Below, one piece after another: positions 6,163-13,803 of a stretch of DNA of 31,093 nt. The position numbers and the translations under genes were made by a program. The stretch lies in NCBI GenBank assembly GCA_964430375.1, contig CAYSEZ010000004.1, forward strand, positions 1 through 31,093, written 5' to 3'. The stretch comes from HGM10836 sp964430375. Lineage in GTDB: Bacteria; Bacillota_I; Bacilli_A; RF39; UBA660. The notes beneath the pieces are model-generated. The model was not told the DNA's origin, searched no databases, and saw nothing but the letters and a program-made list of their open reading frames with translations. The stretch's first letter is position 1; every line of letters begins with the position of its first letter.

Positions 6163-7080
6163 ATGAAAGATAAAATATATTGTTTTAAATGTAATAAAGA
6201 TGTAGAAAGAAAAAAAGTAAAAGAGAAAAATACTTATATAGTTCGTAATCAAAGTATTTCTGTTTTAGAGGAGGTTTTTAGATGTCCTTATTGTAATAGT
6301 GAACTTCTAAATGAAGGTTTAGATAATTCGTTATATAATATTTATAATGAATATTTAAAATTATATAATCTTAGTTTTGAAAAAATTAAAGAAATAAGAA
6401 ATTCATATAATTTATCACAAGAATTATTTGCTAAAGCTCTTGGATGGAGTAAAAAAACAGTTGTTAGATATGAAAATGCTGAATCTTTACCACAAAAACA
6501 ATATTTATTAATTTATAAAAAGATATTAAATAATGAAAATGAGTTTTTAAATATTTTAAATAGTAATAAATCTTTAATTGATACTAAAACTTATTTTAAA
6601 ATATATAATATAATAAATAATAAGTTAGATTTAAAAACAATAAATGTATTTTTATATGCTTTAAGCAACAATTTTTTGACAAAAACCCAAATAATGAAAA
6701 ATATTTTTTCAATAGATTTTGAATCACAAAAGAAGTTAAATAAACCAATTACATCATTAAAATATGCACATGGTTTATATGGTCCTGTTATAGATAATAA
6801 AGATGAATATTTATCATTCTTAATAAAAAATAATTATTTAGAAATGGTAAATAACGAAGAAGATATAATACTTTTTAAACCTATAAAAGAATATGATTTA
6901 TCACTATTTACAGAAGAAGAGATTAATGTGATGAATGAAGTTTTAACTAAATTAAAAGGTAAAAGTGCTAAAAAATTAACTGATTGGTCTCATAAATTTA
7001 AAGGCTATATAGAAACAAAAAATGGTGAAATTATAGATTATAAATATGCAAGTGATTTTGATTTATATAAAAATTGGTAA
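6163..7080 (+). CDS. antitoxin: MqsA-type zinc finger, XRE HTH, Panacea domain
   Basis: The start is ATG 6163 with GGAG at 6151-6154, four bases after the toxin stop. An in-frame ATG at 6133 would add ten unlikely residues inside the toxin gene. The 305-residue protein has three parts: a zinc finger with CFKC (7-10) and CPYC (41-44) as in MqsA/YgiT; an XRE-type helix-turn-helix at about 73-125 (LSQELFAKALGWSKKTVVRYE); and a C-terminal Panacea/SocA (DUF4065) domain at about 155-295, with its YGPV motif at 206-209 and the LTDWSHKF and EIIDYKYA segments. Panacea domains are known to serve as interchangeable neutralising domains in TA systems. The HTH probably binds the palindrome over the promoter and represses its own operon. 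Confidence 0.82.
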   Translation: MKDKIYCFKCNKDVERKKVKEKNTYIVRNQSISVLEEVFRCPYCNSELLNEGLDNSLYNIYNEYLKLYNLSFEKIKEIRNSYNLSQELFAKALGWSKKTVVRYENAESLPQKQYLLIYKKILNNENEFLNILNSNKSLIDTKTYFKIYNIINNKLDLKTINVFLYALSNNFLTKTQIMKNIFSIDFESQKKLNKPITSLKYAHGLYGPVIDNKDEYLSFLIKNNYLEMVNNEEDIILFKPIKEYDLSLFTEEEINVMNEVLTKLKGKSAKKLTDWSHKFKGYIETKNGEIIDYKYASDFDLYKNW

Positions 7081-7089
7081 AAAAATAAT

Positions 7090-7117
7090 AAGATTAATAT
7101 CACTTACTAGTCTTTTT
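7090..7117 (+). terminator. intrinsic terminator after the TA module
   Basis: AAGATTA (7090-7096) pairs with TAGTCTT (7108-7114), with one G-T pair, followed by TTTTT. The surrounding 39 bases resemble those at 5653-5692, on the other side of the TA module. Confidence 0.55.
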
Positions 7118-7148
7118 ATTGTATAATATATTTAAAGGTGGTGATTAA

Positions 7149-8420
7149 ATGATTTTACCTGCAGATAGTTATACTGTAATAAATAAAAATATTATTACAG
7201 AAATAGATAGAAAAATATTAATTGATTTATATCAACCTATTATAGGTAATAAAGCAGTTTCTTTATATTATACATTACTTAATGATTTAAGTAAAAATGA
7301 AATAATTACTAAGCCTATAACTCATCATCATTTACTTAGTGTTATGCAGATGTCTTTAGAAGATATAGAAAACGCTAGGACTCGTCTTGAAGCAACTGGT
7401 CTTTTGAGAACTTGTTTAAAAAAAGATAATATAAATAATTACATATATATTTTGTATGCACCTCTTTCTGCGAGTGAGTTTTTAAATCATCCAATACTTA
7501 ATGTTGTATTATATAATAATATAGGTAAAATAGAATATCAAAATATAGTAGAATCTTATAAAATACCTAGAATTAATTTAAAAGATTATGAAGATATATC
7601 TTTATCTTTTGATGAAGTTTTTAAAAGTGTACCAAGTTCTAATTATTTTGGAAATGAAGATTTAATTAGTAAAAATAAAGGTGAAATTAAATTTAAAAAT
7701 GAACTTGATTTTTCTTTACTTATATCAGGTATTAAAAGTACTGTTATAAGTGAAAAAGCATTTACTAAAGAAGTTAGAACTTTAATAAATAGTTTATCTT
7801 ATATATATGATATAGATGTTTTAACTATGCAAGGTATTATAAATTCTTGTATTAATGAAAAAGGTTTAATAGATAAAGATATTTTACGTAAATCTTGTCG
7901 TAATTATTATACTTTTGAAAATAGTGGTAAACTTCCTACATTAATAAATATGAAGCAACCTGAATACTTAAAAAGTCCAACTGGAGATTTATCTAATCGT
8001 TCTAAAATGATTTATACTTTTGAAAATACTAATCCTATGCAATTTTTAAAAAGTAAATATAAAGGTGGTAAATTACTTAATAGAGATATAAATTTATTAG
8101 AAACATTACTTGTAGATTTAAAATTAATGCCTGGAGTAGTTAATGTTTTAATAGATTATGTACTTCGTGTTAATAATCAAAAGTTAAATAAAGCATATGT
8201 AGAAACTATTGCTAGTAATTGGAAACGTCTTGGTATAGAAACAGTTGAAGAAGCAATGAATGCTTGTATAAAAGTATATAAAAAAGGTATTAAAAATAAT
8301 AAGAATACTAATATTAAAATAAATAAAGAATCTTTACCAGATTGGCTTAATCAAACTATAGATAAAGAAACTTTAGAAAAAGAAGAAGAAGAAAAATTAA
8401 AAGAATTGTTAGGGAGTTAA
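7149..8420 (+). CDS. dnaB: replication initiation/membrane attachment protein DnaB (Firmicutes type)
   Basis: Not the helicase but the Firmicutes DnaB initiator, which with DnaD and DnaI helps load the replicative helicase at oriC and primosomes. The 423 residues fit the family. The N-terminal region begins ILPADSYTVINKNIITEIDRKILIDLYQP and continues as the winged-helix DDBH1 domain (to about 120). The C-terminal DDBH2/DnaD-like domain lies at about 295-390, with LLNRDINLLETLLVDLKL and the helix ending YVETIASNWKRLGIETVEEA. A lysine- and glutamate-rich tail follows. The start has AAAGGTGGTGATT just upstream. In many Firmicutes dnaI comes next; here an RNHCP gene follows two bases later, and no dnaI is present in the window. 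Confidence 0.88.
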   Translation: MILPADSYTVINKNIITEIDRKILIDLYQPIIGNKAVSLYYTLLNDLSKNEIITKPITHHHLLSVMQMSLEDIENARTRLEATGLLRTCLKKDNINNYIYILYAPLSASEFLNHPILNVVLYNNIGKIEYQNIVESYKIPRINLKDYEDISLSFDEVFKSVPSSNYFGNEDLISKNKGEIKFKNELDFSLLISGIKSTVISEKAFTKEVRTLINSLSYIYDIDVLTMQGIINSCINEKGLIDKDILRKSCRNYYTFENSGKLPTLINMKQPEYLKSPTGDLSNRSKMIYTFENTNPMQFLKSKYKGGKLLNRDINLLETLLVDLKLMPGVVNVLIDYVLRVNNQKLNKAYVETIASNWKRLGIETVEEAMNACIKVYKKGIKNNKNTNIKINKESLPDWLNQTIDKETLEKEEEEKLKELLGS

Positions 8421-8422
8421 TT

Positions 8423-8731
8423 ATGGAAGATAAAAAATTTAAAATGATAGATGAAGAGTTTATTTGTGAAAATTGTGGTTTTAAAGTAGAAACTTTAAAA
8501 TATACTGCTAGGGATCACTGTCCTAATTGTTTGTATTCTAAACATGTTGATATTAATCCTGGTGATAGGAAAAATACTTGTTTAGGACCTTTAGAACCTA
8601 TCGGAGTTGAAAAACATAAGAAAGGTTTTAAAATTATTTATAAATGTAAAAAATGTAATGAAATTAAAAAGAATATAGCGTCAAATGATGATAATATGGA
8701 TTTAATTATTAAATTAAGTGTTATTAGGTGA
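8423..8731 (+). CDS. RNHCP domain protein
   Basis: A 102-residue zinc-binding protein of the RNHCP family, named for a conserved motif that here reads RDHCPNCL at about residues 30-37. CENC (15-18), CPNC (33-36) and CKKC (75-78) give three CxxC pairs. PGDR followed by a CLGPLEPIGV segment is also typical. The function of the family is not established; the cysteine pattern suggests a zinc ribbon that could bind nucleic acid. AGGGAG lies upstream. The gene is two bases after dnaB and its stop overlaps the ribosome binding site of the next gene, so the three form one operon. Confidence 0.75.
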   Translation: MEDKKFKMIDEEFICENCGFKVETLKYTARDHCPNCLYSKHVDINPGDRKNTCLGPLEPIGVEKHKKGFKIIYKCKKCNEIKKNIASNDDNMDLIIKLSVIR

Positions 8732-8734
8732 TTT

Positions 8735-9874
8735 ATGAAAAAAGTAGTAAAAAAGATTTTATTATTAATAATATGTTTTATTATATTAGAATTTATATTT
8801 TATATATTTAAAACTAAACATAATATAGAATATAAACTAAATATAGATGATAAAAACTATGTAATTAATGAAATATATAAAAATAGTAAATATTATATAG
8901 AAATAAAATTAGATAATATAAGTTATTCTTATTATTTAGATAATATATATCATAAAGATAAAAAGATAATAAAGGATATTAAGTATTATGAAAAAGATGA
9001 TTTAAAATGTATTTACCCAGTATTAGATAATAGTTATATAGAGTGTTTTTATAATGATAAGTTATATTCTGGTAATTATTTTATTGATTCTTTAGAGGAT
9101 TTTAATTATTTGGATACTTATAGCACTAAAACTAAAAATTTAGGTTATTCTAAAGTATATTATGAAAATATAGATAATAATTATTTATATGTTTATAAAT
9201 ATAATGGAGTATACTCTATAAATAAGAAATTAGAAGAAGTAGATATGTTTTTAAATGATAATTATAATAATGAGTTAGCCACTATTATAGATAAGTATTA
9301 TATTACTTTTAATTATGATGATAAATATGAATATAATAGTATATTTATATATAATGTAACTAATAATAGAAAGAAAGAAATTAAATTAGATAAAACTATA
9401 TCTAAAAATACTTATATTAATGGTGTAGTAGATAATAAGTTATATATATTTGATATAGATAATTTAGTACAATATGAAATAAATCCTAGAAATAAAAAAA
9501 TTAAAGAAGTAGGTAATAAAAAAGATGGTGCTTTATATTATGATGAATTTTTTAGTACTTTAGATATTTATGAGTTTAAAAAAGATAAGTTATTATTTAA
9601 TAATAGTGAGTATAGTTTTTATAAAAAAGATGGTAATATTTCTTATTATTTAGATGATAGTAATAATTTTATTATGTATAATAGTGTAACTAATAAAGAA
9701 ATTATATTATTTAATAAGAATATTAGTAATATTAGCGTTATAGATAATAATATATATTTTGTTAGTGATAATACTGTTTATTCTTATAATATAAAGGGTA
9801 CTTATGTACCATTAGTAAGTTATGATGAATTAAGATTTAATCCATTAAATAGAGTATTTGTATATAGAAAATAA
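8735..9874 (+). CDS. membrane-anchored beta-rich protein, unknown function; 3' end duplicated
   Basis: A 379-residue protein. Residues 8-28 form one hydrophobic helix after a lysine-rich start, so it is probably a signal anchor with the rest outside the membrane. The external part is very rich in Tyr, Asn, Asp and Lys and alternates short strands with turns (for example NNIYFVSDNTVYSYNIKG), a pattern like beta-propeller blades. I do not recognise a family. AGGTGATTT directly before the ATG overlaps the previous stop codon. Its last 19 codons (SYDELRFNP...VFVYRK) are part of a 66-bp sequence repeated at 13185-13250, where the gene's presumed original terminator also lies. The current 3' end was therefore probably supplied by an inserted cassette. 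Confidence 0.65.
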   Translation: MKKVVKKILLLIICFIILEFIFYIFKTKHNIEYKLNIDDKNYVINEIYKNSKYYIEIKLDNISYSYYLDNIYHKDKKIIKDIKYYEKDDLKCIYPVLDNSYIECFYNDKLYSGNYFIDSLEDFNYLDTYSTKTKNLGYSKVYYENIDNNYLYVYKYNGVYSINKKLEEVDMFLNDNYNNELATIIDKYYITFNYDDKYEYNSIFIYNVTNNRKKEIKLDKTISKNTYINGVVDNKLYIFDIDNLVQYEINPRNKKIKEVGNKKDGALYYDEFFSTLDIYEFKKDKLLFNNSEYSFYKKDGNISYYLDDSNNFIMYNSVTNKEIILFNKNISNISVIDNNIYFVSDNTVYSYNIKGTYVPLVSYDELRFNPLNRVFVYRK

Positions 9875-9881
9875 TAATTTA
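9816..9881 (+). repeat. left 66-bp direct repeat (att-like)
   Basis: Identical to 13185-13250 at 65 of 66 positions. The one difference (A at 9871, G at 13240) is a synonymous AAA/AAG lysine change just before the stop codon. This copy encodes the present C-terminus of the preceding protein but lacks the terminator found with the right copy. Confidence 0.95.
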
Positions 9882-9882
9882 A

Positions 9883-9911
9883 TTTACATTTCTAGATAAA
9901 TATAGTAAAAT
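9883..9911 (+). promoter_or_regulatory. promoter of the four-gene cassette
   Basis: TTTACA (9883-9888), a 17-base spacer and TAAAAT (9906-9911) begin two bases inside the cassette, right after the left repeat. The cassette thus carries its own promoter. Confidence 0.65.
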
Positions 9912-9931
9912 TTGGTTAGAGGTTGATGAAT

Positions 9932-10366
9932 ATGAAAAAAATTTATTTTGCTGCACCACTTTTTAATGAAATGGAACTAGAAAGAAATATAAAATATGCT
10001 AATGTTTTTAGAAAATGGGGTTATGAGGTTTATTTGCCACAAGAAAGTGCAGGCTTATCTGCTAAAATTATAGCAAATGGTGGAGATAAATACGAAGTTA
10101 GCAAAAGTATTTTTGAAACAGATTTAAAAGGTATTAAAGAGTGTGATATTTTAGTTTTCTTTTTAGATGGTAGAGTTCCGGATGAAGGAGCATGTGTTGA
10201 ACTAGGGTTAGCCTATGCTTGGGGTAAAAAATGTATTGGATACAAGACAGATGATAGATGTTTAGATTTTACAGGGACTGATAATTTATTTATTGAAGGA
10301 TGTATGAATTTTAAAGTTCTTCATAATTTAGAAGATTTAAAACAAGAAATGGATTCAGTTAAATAA
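9932..10366 (+). CDS. nucleoside 2-deoxyribosyltransferase-like protein
   Basis: A member of the nucleoside 2-deoxyribosyltransferase family, which moves deoxyribose between bases or hydrolyses deoxynucleosides or deoxynucleotides. From ATG 9932 it has 144 residues. MKKIYFAAPLF (1-11) is the base-binding N-terminus, CDILVFFLDGRVPDEGACVELG (71-92) holds the conserved Asp72, Asp79 and Asp84, and Glu90 is in the catalytic position. AYAWGKKCIGYKTDDR follows as usual. I chose 9932 because AGAGG (9918-9922) is nine bases before it; ATG 9926 and TTG 9923 are too close. It is the first gene of the cassette, one base before the glycosyltransferase-like gene. Related folds act as NAD- or nucleotide-degrading effectors in defence systems, so salvage is not the only possible role. 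Confidence 0.85.
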   Translation: MKKIYFAAPLFNEMELERNIKYANVFRKWGYEVYLPQESAGLSAKIIANGGDKYEVSKSIFETDLKGIKECDILVFFLDGRVPDEGACVELGLAYAWGKKCIGYKTDDRCLDFTGTDNLFIEGCMNFKVLHNLEDLKQEMDSVK

Positions 10367-10367
10367 T

Positions 10368-11618
10368 ATGAAATTAGTATTTTTATGTTATTTTTATATA
10401 ATTGTATTAATTAGTTATTCATTATTTATATTGTATAAATATTATAAATTTTTTCAAATACTTGATATAAATTATTCTGATAAACTAAAAAACAATAAAG
10501 GATTATTTATTGCATTACCTTGTTTAAGAGAACAAAAAATAATTGAAAATACTATAAAATATTTTAGAGAAATATGTGATATACCAATTGTTATAATAAC
10601 TACTCAAAAAGAGGATTTTGAATATAGTTATGATAAAAATATAGTAACAACTAAAATGATTGTTGAAAATAATATTTTAAATAAATATGACAATGTATAC
10701 TTGATAAATTATCCATATGAAAATGGATATATGGCTGATCAATTAAATTTTATGCTTGATAATTTTCATAATTTAGAATTTTACGATGAATCTAAAGAAT
10801 GGTATATGTCGTTATATAATGCTGATAGCAAGCCTTCTTTGGTAACTTTTAAATCTATATTTTATCATATAAATAAAGGGGAAGACGTTATTCAACAATA
10901 TTCATATTGTTTTAAAAATTTTAATAAATTAGATTTTATTACAAAAGGTTTTGCAATTTATCAATCAAATTTTGAAATAAAAGTTGGTTTGTTTAATTCA
11001 AAATTAAATTATAAATATTTATATAATTATGTTGTTGGACACGGGCTGACCATTAAATTAAGAACACTAAAGAAGATGGGTAATTTTAATACAAAATTTT
11101 GGTGTGAAGATATATATTTAACTATGAAATTAAAATTTAATAATATTAAAATATATTCAATTCCAGAACTTGAGAATATAGAAAATGCAACCAACATTTA
11201 TCAAATTACTAAACAGAATTCTGTGTGGTATGATACTACAAAAAAATATGTAAAAATATATAAGGATATAAAAACAAAAGAAAAAAAGTTTTCATTTTAT
11301 GGATTAATAGGTTGTTTTAATGAATTTAGATGTGCAATTAATTGGTTGTTATTTCCTATTTTATTTATAATTAATATTATTTTTTGTATATATAAACAAG
11401 AAAATATAATTATTTGCATTATAATATTTTCTTATTTGTTTTATTCTTTTGTTAATTATTATATTACCATAAAAACAATAAATAAACTAAGTGATAATTA
11501 TTATAAGTTAAATTTTTATAATCATATATCTTATTTACTTGCTTTACTAATTTCTAATATTGGCCCACTTTATTCATTATTTTTTAAAAAAGAAAATAAA
11601 TATAAAACAGAGAGGTAA
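10368..11618 (+). CDS. membrane-bound GT2-type glycosyltransferase-like protein
   Basis: A 416-residue protein with one N-terminal membrane helix (about 3-24), a cytoplasmic GT-A-like domain, and three C-terminal helices (about 324-342, 346-366, 386-405), as in processive family 2 synthases. Motifs: LFIALPCLREQKIIENTI at the nucleotide-binding start (46-63), NADSKP at 151-156 in the DxD region, CEDIYLTMKL at 246-255 giving the catalytic-base ED, and QNSVW at 283-287 in place of QxxRW (arginine replaced by valine). Donor and acceptor cannot be predicted. It is one base after the deoxyribosyltransferase gene and two before the kinase-like gene, so all are probably translated from one mRNA. A membrane glycosyltransferase is an unusual partner for nucleotide enzymes. 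Confidence 0.7.
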   Translation: MKLVFLCYFYIIVLISYSLFILYKYYKFFQILDINYSDKLKNNKGLFIALPCLREQKIIENTIKYFREICDIPIVIITTQKEDFEYSYDKNIVTTKMIVENNILNKYDNVYLINYPYENGYMADQLNFMLDNFHNLEFYDESKEWYMSLYNADSKPSLVTFKSIFYHINKGEDVIQQYSYCFKNFNKLDFITKGFAIYQSNFEIKVGLFNSKLNYKYLYNYVVGHGLTIKLRTLKKMGNFNTKFWCEDIYLTMKLKFNNIKIYSIPELENIENATNIYQITKQNSVWYDTTKKYVKIYKDIKTKEKKFSFYGLIGCFNEFRCAINWLLFPILFIINIIFCIYKQENIIICIIIFSYLFYSFVNYYITIKTINKLSDNYYKLNFYNHISYLLALLISNIGPLYSLFFKKENKYKTER

Positions 11619-11620
11619 AA

Positions 11621-12316
11621 ATGAAAAGAGGAAAAATAATTATTATTGAAGGAACATCATGTGTTGGTAAAACTACACTTTGTTCTAATTTAAAAAAGAA
11701 TGGTTGGATAGTAATTCCAGAGGCAATTAGATATTTAGAAAGAGAAACGCAAAAAGTTGGAGATAATGCTTCCCCTATACCAAATAATCAATCAGAAGAG
11801 GAGTATTATCAATCACAATTATTTAGAGTTGAACTTCAAAAAATAAGAGAGGCTAATTATTTTAGTAATCAAGGATTTAATGTAGTGATAGACAAAAGTG
11901 CAATTGCAACAATAGCGACAGCTAAAGCCTTTGAAAAAACTAAAGGTTTTAACGGAACATTTGTCAGTGCTTGTAGTAAATATTGCAGTATGTTAAAGCA
12001 AATAAGTGAAGATGAAATTGTGGAGTGCGATGGTTTTCTTCTTTTAACTACGGATTATAATCAAATAATAAAAAGAAATATGACAAGAAAACACATTTTG
12101 GAGGGAATATGGATAGAAAAAGAAATAATAGATTTGCAAAGGAATGTTTTAGAAATCTTTACAAATAATATAATTGGTAAATTATCTGATAATAAAATTG
12201 TTACAAAAACTTTAGATACTACATTTATCTCACCAAATGAATTAACAGATTATTTCTTTGATTTTACTAATTCAATTATATTAGATGAAAATAAAAAAAG
12301 GAGTGATAAAAAATGA
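11621..12316 (+). CDS. P-loop nucleoside/nucleotide kinase-like protein
   Basis: A 231-residue P-loop NTPase of the deoxynucleoside/thymidylate kinase and AAA_33 type. KIIIIEGTSCVGKTTL (5-20) contains the Walker A motif, and NVVIDKSAIATIATAKAF (87-104) corresponds to the DR-S motif after the second strand of dNMP/dN kinases, here with lysine in place of arginine. RNMTRKHILEG near 152-162 could be the lid arginine segment. A GAGAGG ribosome binding site overlaps the end of the previous gene. The 3' end overlaps the PHP gene by four bases. Together with the first gene it suggests processing of deoxynucleosides, but the substrate is unknown and it could phosphorylate something else. Confidence 0.7.
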   Translation: MKRGKIIIIEGTSCVGKTTLCSNLKKNGWIVIPEAIRYLERETQKVGDNASPIPNNQSEEEYYQSQLFRVELQKIREANYFSNQGFNVVIDKSAIATIATAKAFEKTKGFNGTFVSACSKYCSMLKQISEDEIVECDGFLLLTTDYNQIIKRNMTRKHILEGIWIEKEIIDLQRNVLEIFTNNIIGKLSDNKIVTKTLDTTFISPNELTDYFFDFTNSIILDENKKRSDKK

Positions 12317-13179
12317 TAGATTTACATACGCATACAACTTATTCGGATGGAACTTGGACTGTTAAAGAACTTTTAGAAAAAGCAGAAGAAAAAAACATAG
12401 AGTTATTAGCAATTACAGATCATGATACAGTTAAAGCACATTTAGAGTTAGAAAAGATAGATTATTCTGATTACTTTAGTGGAAAAATAATACCAGGTGC
12501 AGAATTTAATTGTGTCTTTAATAATGCAAAAATAGAACTTTTAGGATATAATTTTGATATTCACAAAATGAATGAATGGATAGAAAAAACTTATAATAAA
12601 AAGAATGCAAAACCAAATTTATTAGAGGAATTTAATTTATTAATGAATGCCTGCTATAAAAATGGTATAAAAATAGATGAAATTAATTATAATGAGAATA
12701 TGGGTTGGCCAATAGATTATGTATATGAAGGAATAAAAAAATATGAAGAGAATAAAAAGTATTTTACTGATAAAGAGTGGAATGATATAGACCATTTCTT
12801 TAGATGCTGTACTTGTAACACAGATTTTCCACTTTATATAGATTTTTCCTATCAAACTCCTTCTGCTAAATTAGTATCAGATGAAATAAGAATGTTAGGG
12901 GGTAAAGTGTTTTTAGCACATCTATTTACATATCCATTAAGAGATCATGAAAAATATTTAGATAGTTTAGTAGAAGAAAATATAATAGATGGTATAGAAA
13001 CTTATTATTCAAAATTTACAGAGGAAGAAATAAAATTTATAAAAGATTATTGTATTAAAAATAATTTATATATGTCCGCAGGGACTGATTGTCACGGAGA
13101 TAAAAAGCCTGATAGACAAGTTGGTATAGGTTATGGAAATATGAATGTAGAAATTGATGTTGTCAAAGATTGGATTTAA
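12313..13179 (+). CDS. PHP-domain phosphoesterase
   Basis: A 288-residue metal-dependent phosphoesterase of the PHP superfamily. Metal ligands can be followed: DLHTHTTYSDG at 3-13, ITDHDT at 34-39, GAEF at 62-65, FLAHLF near 200, and AGTDCHGD near 257-264. The closest functional models are the stand-alone PHP enzymes that remove the 3'-phosphate of nucleoside 3',5'-bisphosphates or cleave short oligonucleotides. An insertion of about 80 residues (about 85-175, with a CCTC cysteine cluster) sits in the middle. An AAAAGGAGTGAT ribosome binding site lies inside the kinase gene, whose end it overlaps by four bases. It is the last gene of the cassette; the right direct repeat starts six bases after its stop. 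Confidence 0.85.
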   Translation: MIDLHTHTTYSDGTWTVKELLEKAEEKNIELLAITDHDTVKAHLELEKIDYSDYFSGKIIPGAEFNCVFNNAKIELLGYNFDIHKMNEWIEKTYNKKNAKPNLLEEFNLLMNACYKNGIKIDEINYNENMGWPIDYVYEGIKKYEENKKYFTDKEWNDIDHFFRCCTCNTDFPLYIDFSYQTPSAKLVSDEIRMLGGKVFLAHLFTYPLRDHEKYLDSLVEENIIDGIETYYSKFTEEEIKFIKDYCIKNNLYMSAGTDCHGDKKPDRQVGIGYGNMNVEIDVVKDWI

Positions 13180-13184
13180 TTAAA

Positions 13185-13250
13185 TAAGTTATGATGAATT
13201 AAGATTTAATCCATTAAATAGAGTATTTGTATATAGAAAGTAATAATTTA
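13185..13250 (+). repeat. right 66-bp direct repeat (att-like), orphan gene 3' end
   Basis: Second copy of 9816-9881. It still reads in frame as the last 19 codons and stop of the 8735 gene but has no start of its own. The intrinsic terminator that overlaps its stop codon is intact, which suggests this is the original chromosomal 3' end. Confidence 0.95.
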
Positions 13251-13261
13251 CTTTCTTTTTC
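13235..13261 (+). terminator. intrinsic terminator, original end of the dnaB operon
   Basis: AGAAAGTAA (13235-13243) and TTACTTTCT (13248-13256) form a perfect 9-bp stem with a TAAT loop, followed by TTTTT. In the left repeat copy the corresponding bases no longer pair. Confidence 0.8.
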
Positions 13262-13286
13262 ATATTATTTAATGAAAGGGGTTAGT

Positions 13287-13736
13287 ATGGATACATATTT
13301 GGTTAAGACGGGGGATACTATTTTATCTATTGCAAAATATTATAATATACCTGCTTCTGTTATAATAAGTGCAAATAATTTAAAAGAACCATATAATATA
13401 AAAGAAGGGGATGTTTTAAATATTCCTACTAGTAATTTTAATATATTTGATTATTATACTGTAAAAGAAAATGATACTTTATATAAAATAGCAAATATTT
13501 ATAATACTGATGTTGCAACACTAAGTGAAATTAATGGATTAAATGTAAATGAATATATTTATCCTAATCAAGTTTTACTAGTACCTAAAAGTAATATTTT
13601 AACTTATATTACTAAAGAAGGAGATACATTAAGTAATGTTTTAGATTATTTTAAAACTGATGTAAATGGTTTAATTTATAATAATAACAATATATATTTA
13701 TTACCAGAACAGTTACTTGTTTATAGAAAAATTTAA
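13287..13736 (+). CDS. triple LysM-domain protein
   Basis: From ATG 13287 (AAAGGGG at 13275-13281) the protein has 149 residues and is almost entirely three LysM domains: 3-47 (YLVKTGDTILSIAKYYNIP), 56-100 (YYTVKENDTLYKIANIYN) and 106-146 (YITKEGDTLSNVLDYFKTD). The open frame extends upstream to 13227, but that part runs through the repeat and terminator and lacks a ribosome binding site. LysM domains bind peptidoglycan or chitin-type sugars, yet there is no signal peptide or membrane helix. It therefore needs a non-classical export route or works inside the cell. Before the cassette inserted, it lay directly downstream of the dnaB operon. Confidence 0.88.
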   Translation: MDTYLVKTGDTILSIAKYYNIPASVIISANNLKEPYNIKEGDVLNIPTSNFNIFDYYTVKENDTLYKIANIYNTDVATLSEINGLNVNEYIYPNQVLLVPKSNILTYITKEGDTLSNVLDYFKTDVNGLIYNNNNIYLLPEQLLVYRKI

Positions 13737-13748
13737 TTTATTTAGCTC

Positions 13749-13777
13749 TTGTATTTAACTAATTATTATTATATAAT
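13749..13777 (+). promoter_or_regulatory. sigma-A promoter
   Basis: TTGTAT (13749-13754), 17 bases, TATAAT (13772-13777), 26 bases before the next start codon. Confidence 0.65.
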
Positions 13778-13803
13778 ATTTATAGGATAAAGAGGTGCTA
13801 AAA

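Larger units (their letters stand above)
9882..13184 (+). mobile_element. inserted four-gene cassette between 66-bp direct repeats
   Basis: About 3.3 kb lie between the direct repeats: a promoter, then four tightly packed co-oriented genes (spacing 1, 2 and -4 bases). The repeat duplicates the 3' end of the upstream gene, the usual result of site-specific integration, or of recombination with an imported segment, at a gene end. The cassette genes use G/C-richer and more varied codons (for example CACGGGCTGACC near 11041) than the neighbouring core genes. No integrase, transposase or resolvase is encoded between the repeats, so movement would need help in trans or was a past recombination event. 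Confidence 0.75.

Noticed and set aside
13227..13286. N-terminal extension of the LysM protein
   Set aside because: The extension reads through the direct repeat and terminator and has no ribosome binding site; ATG 13287 has AAAGGGG correctly placed.
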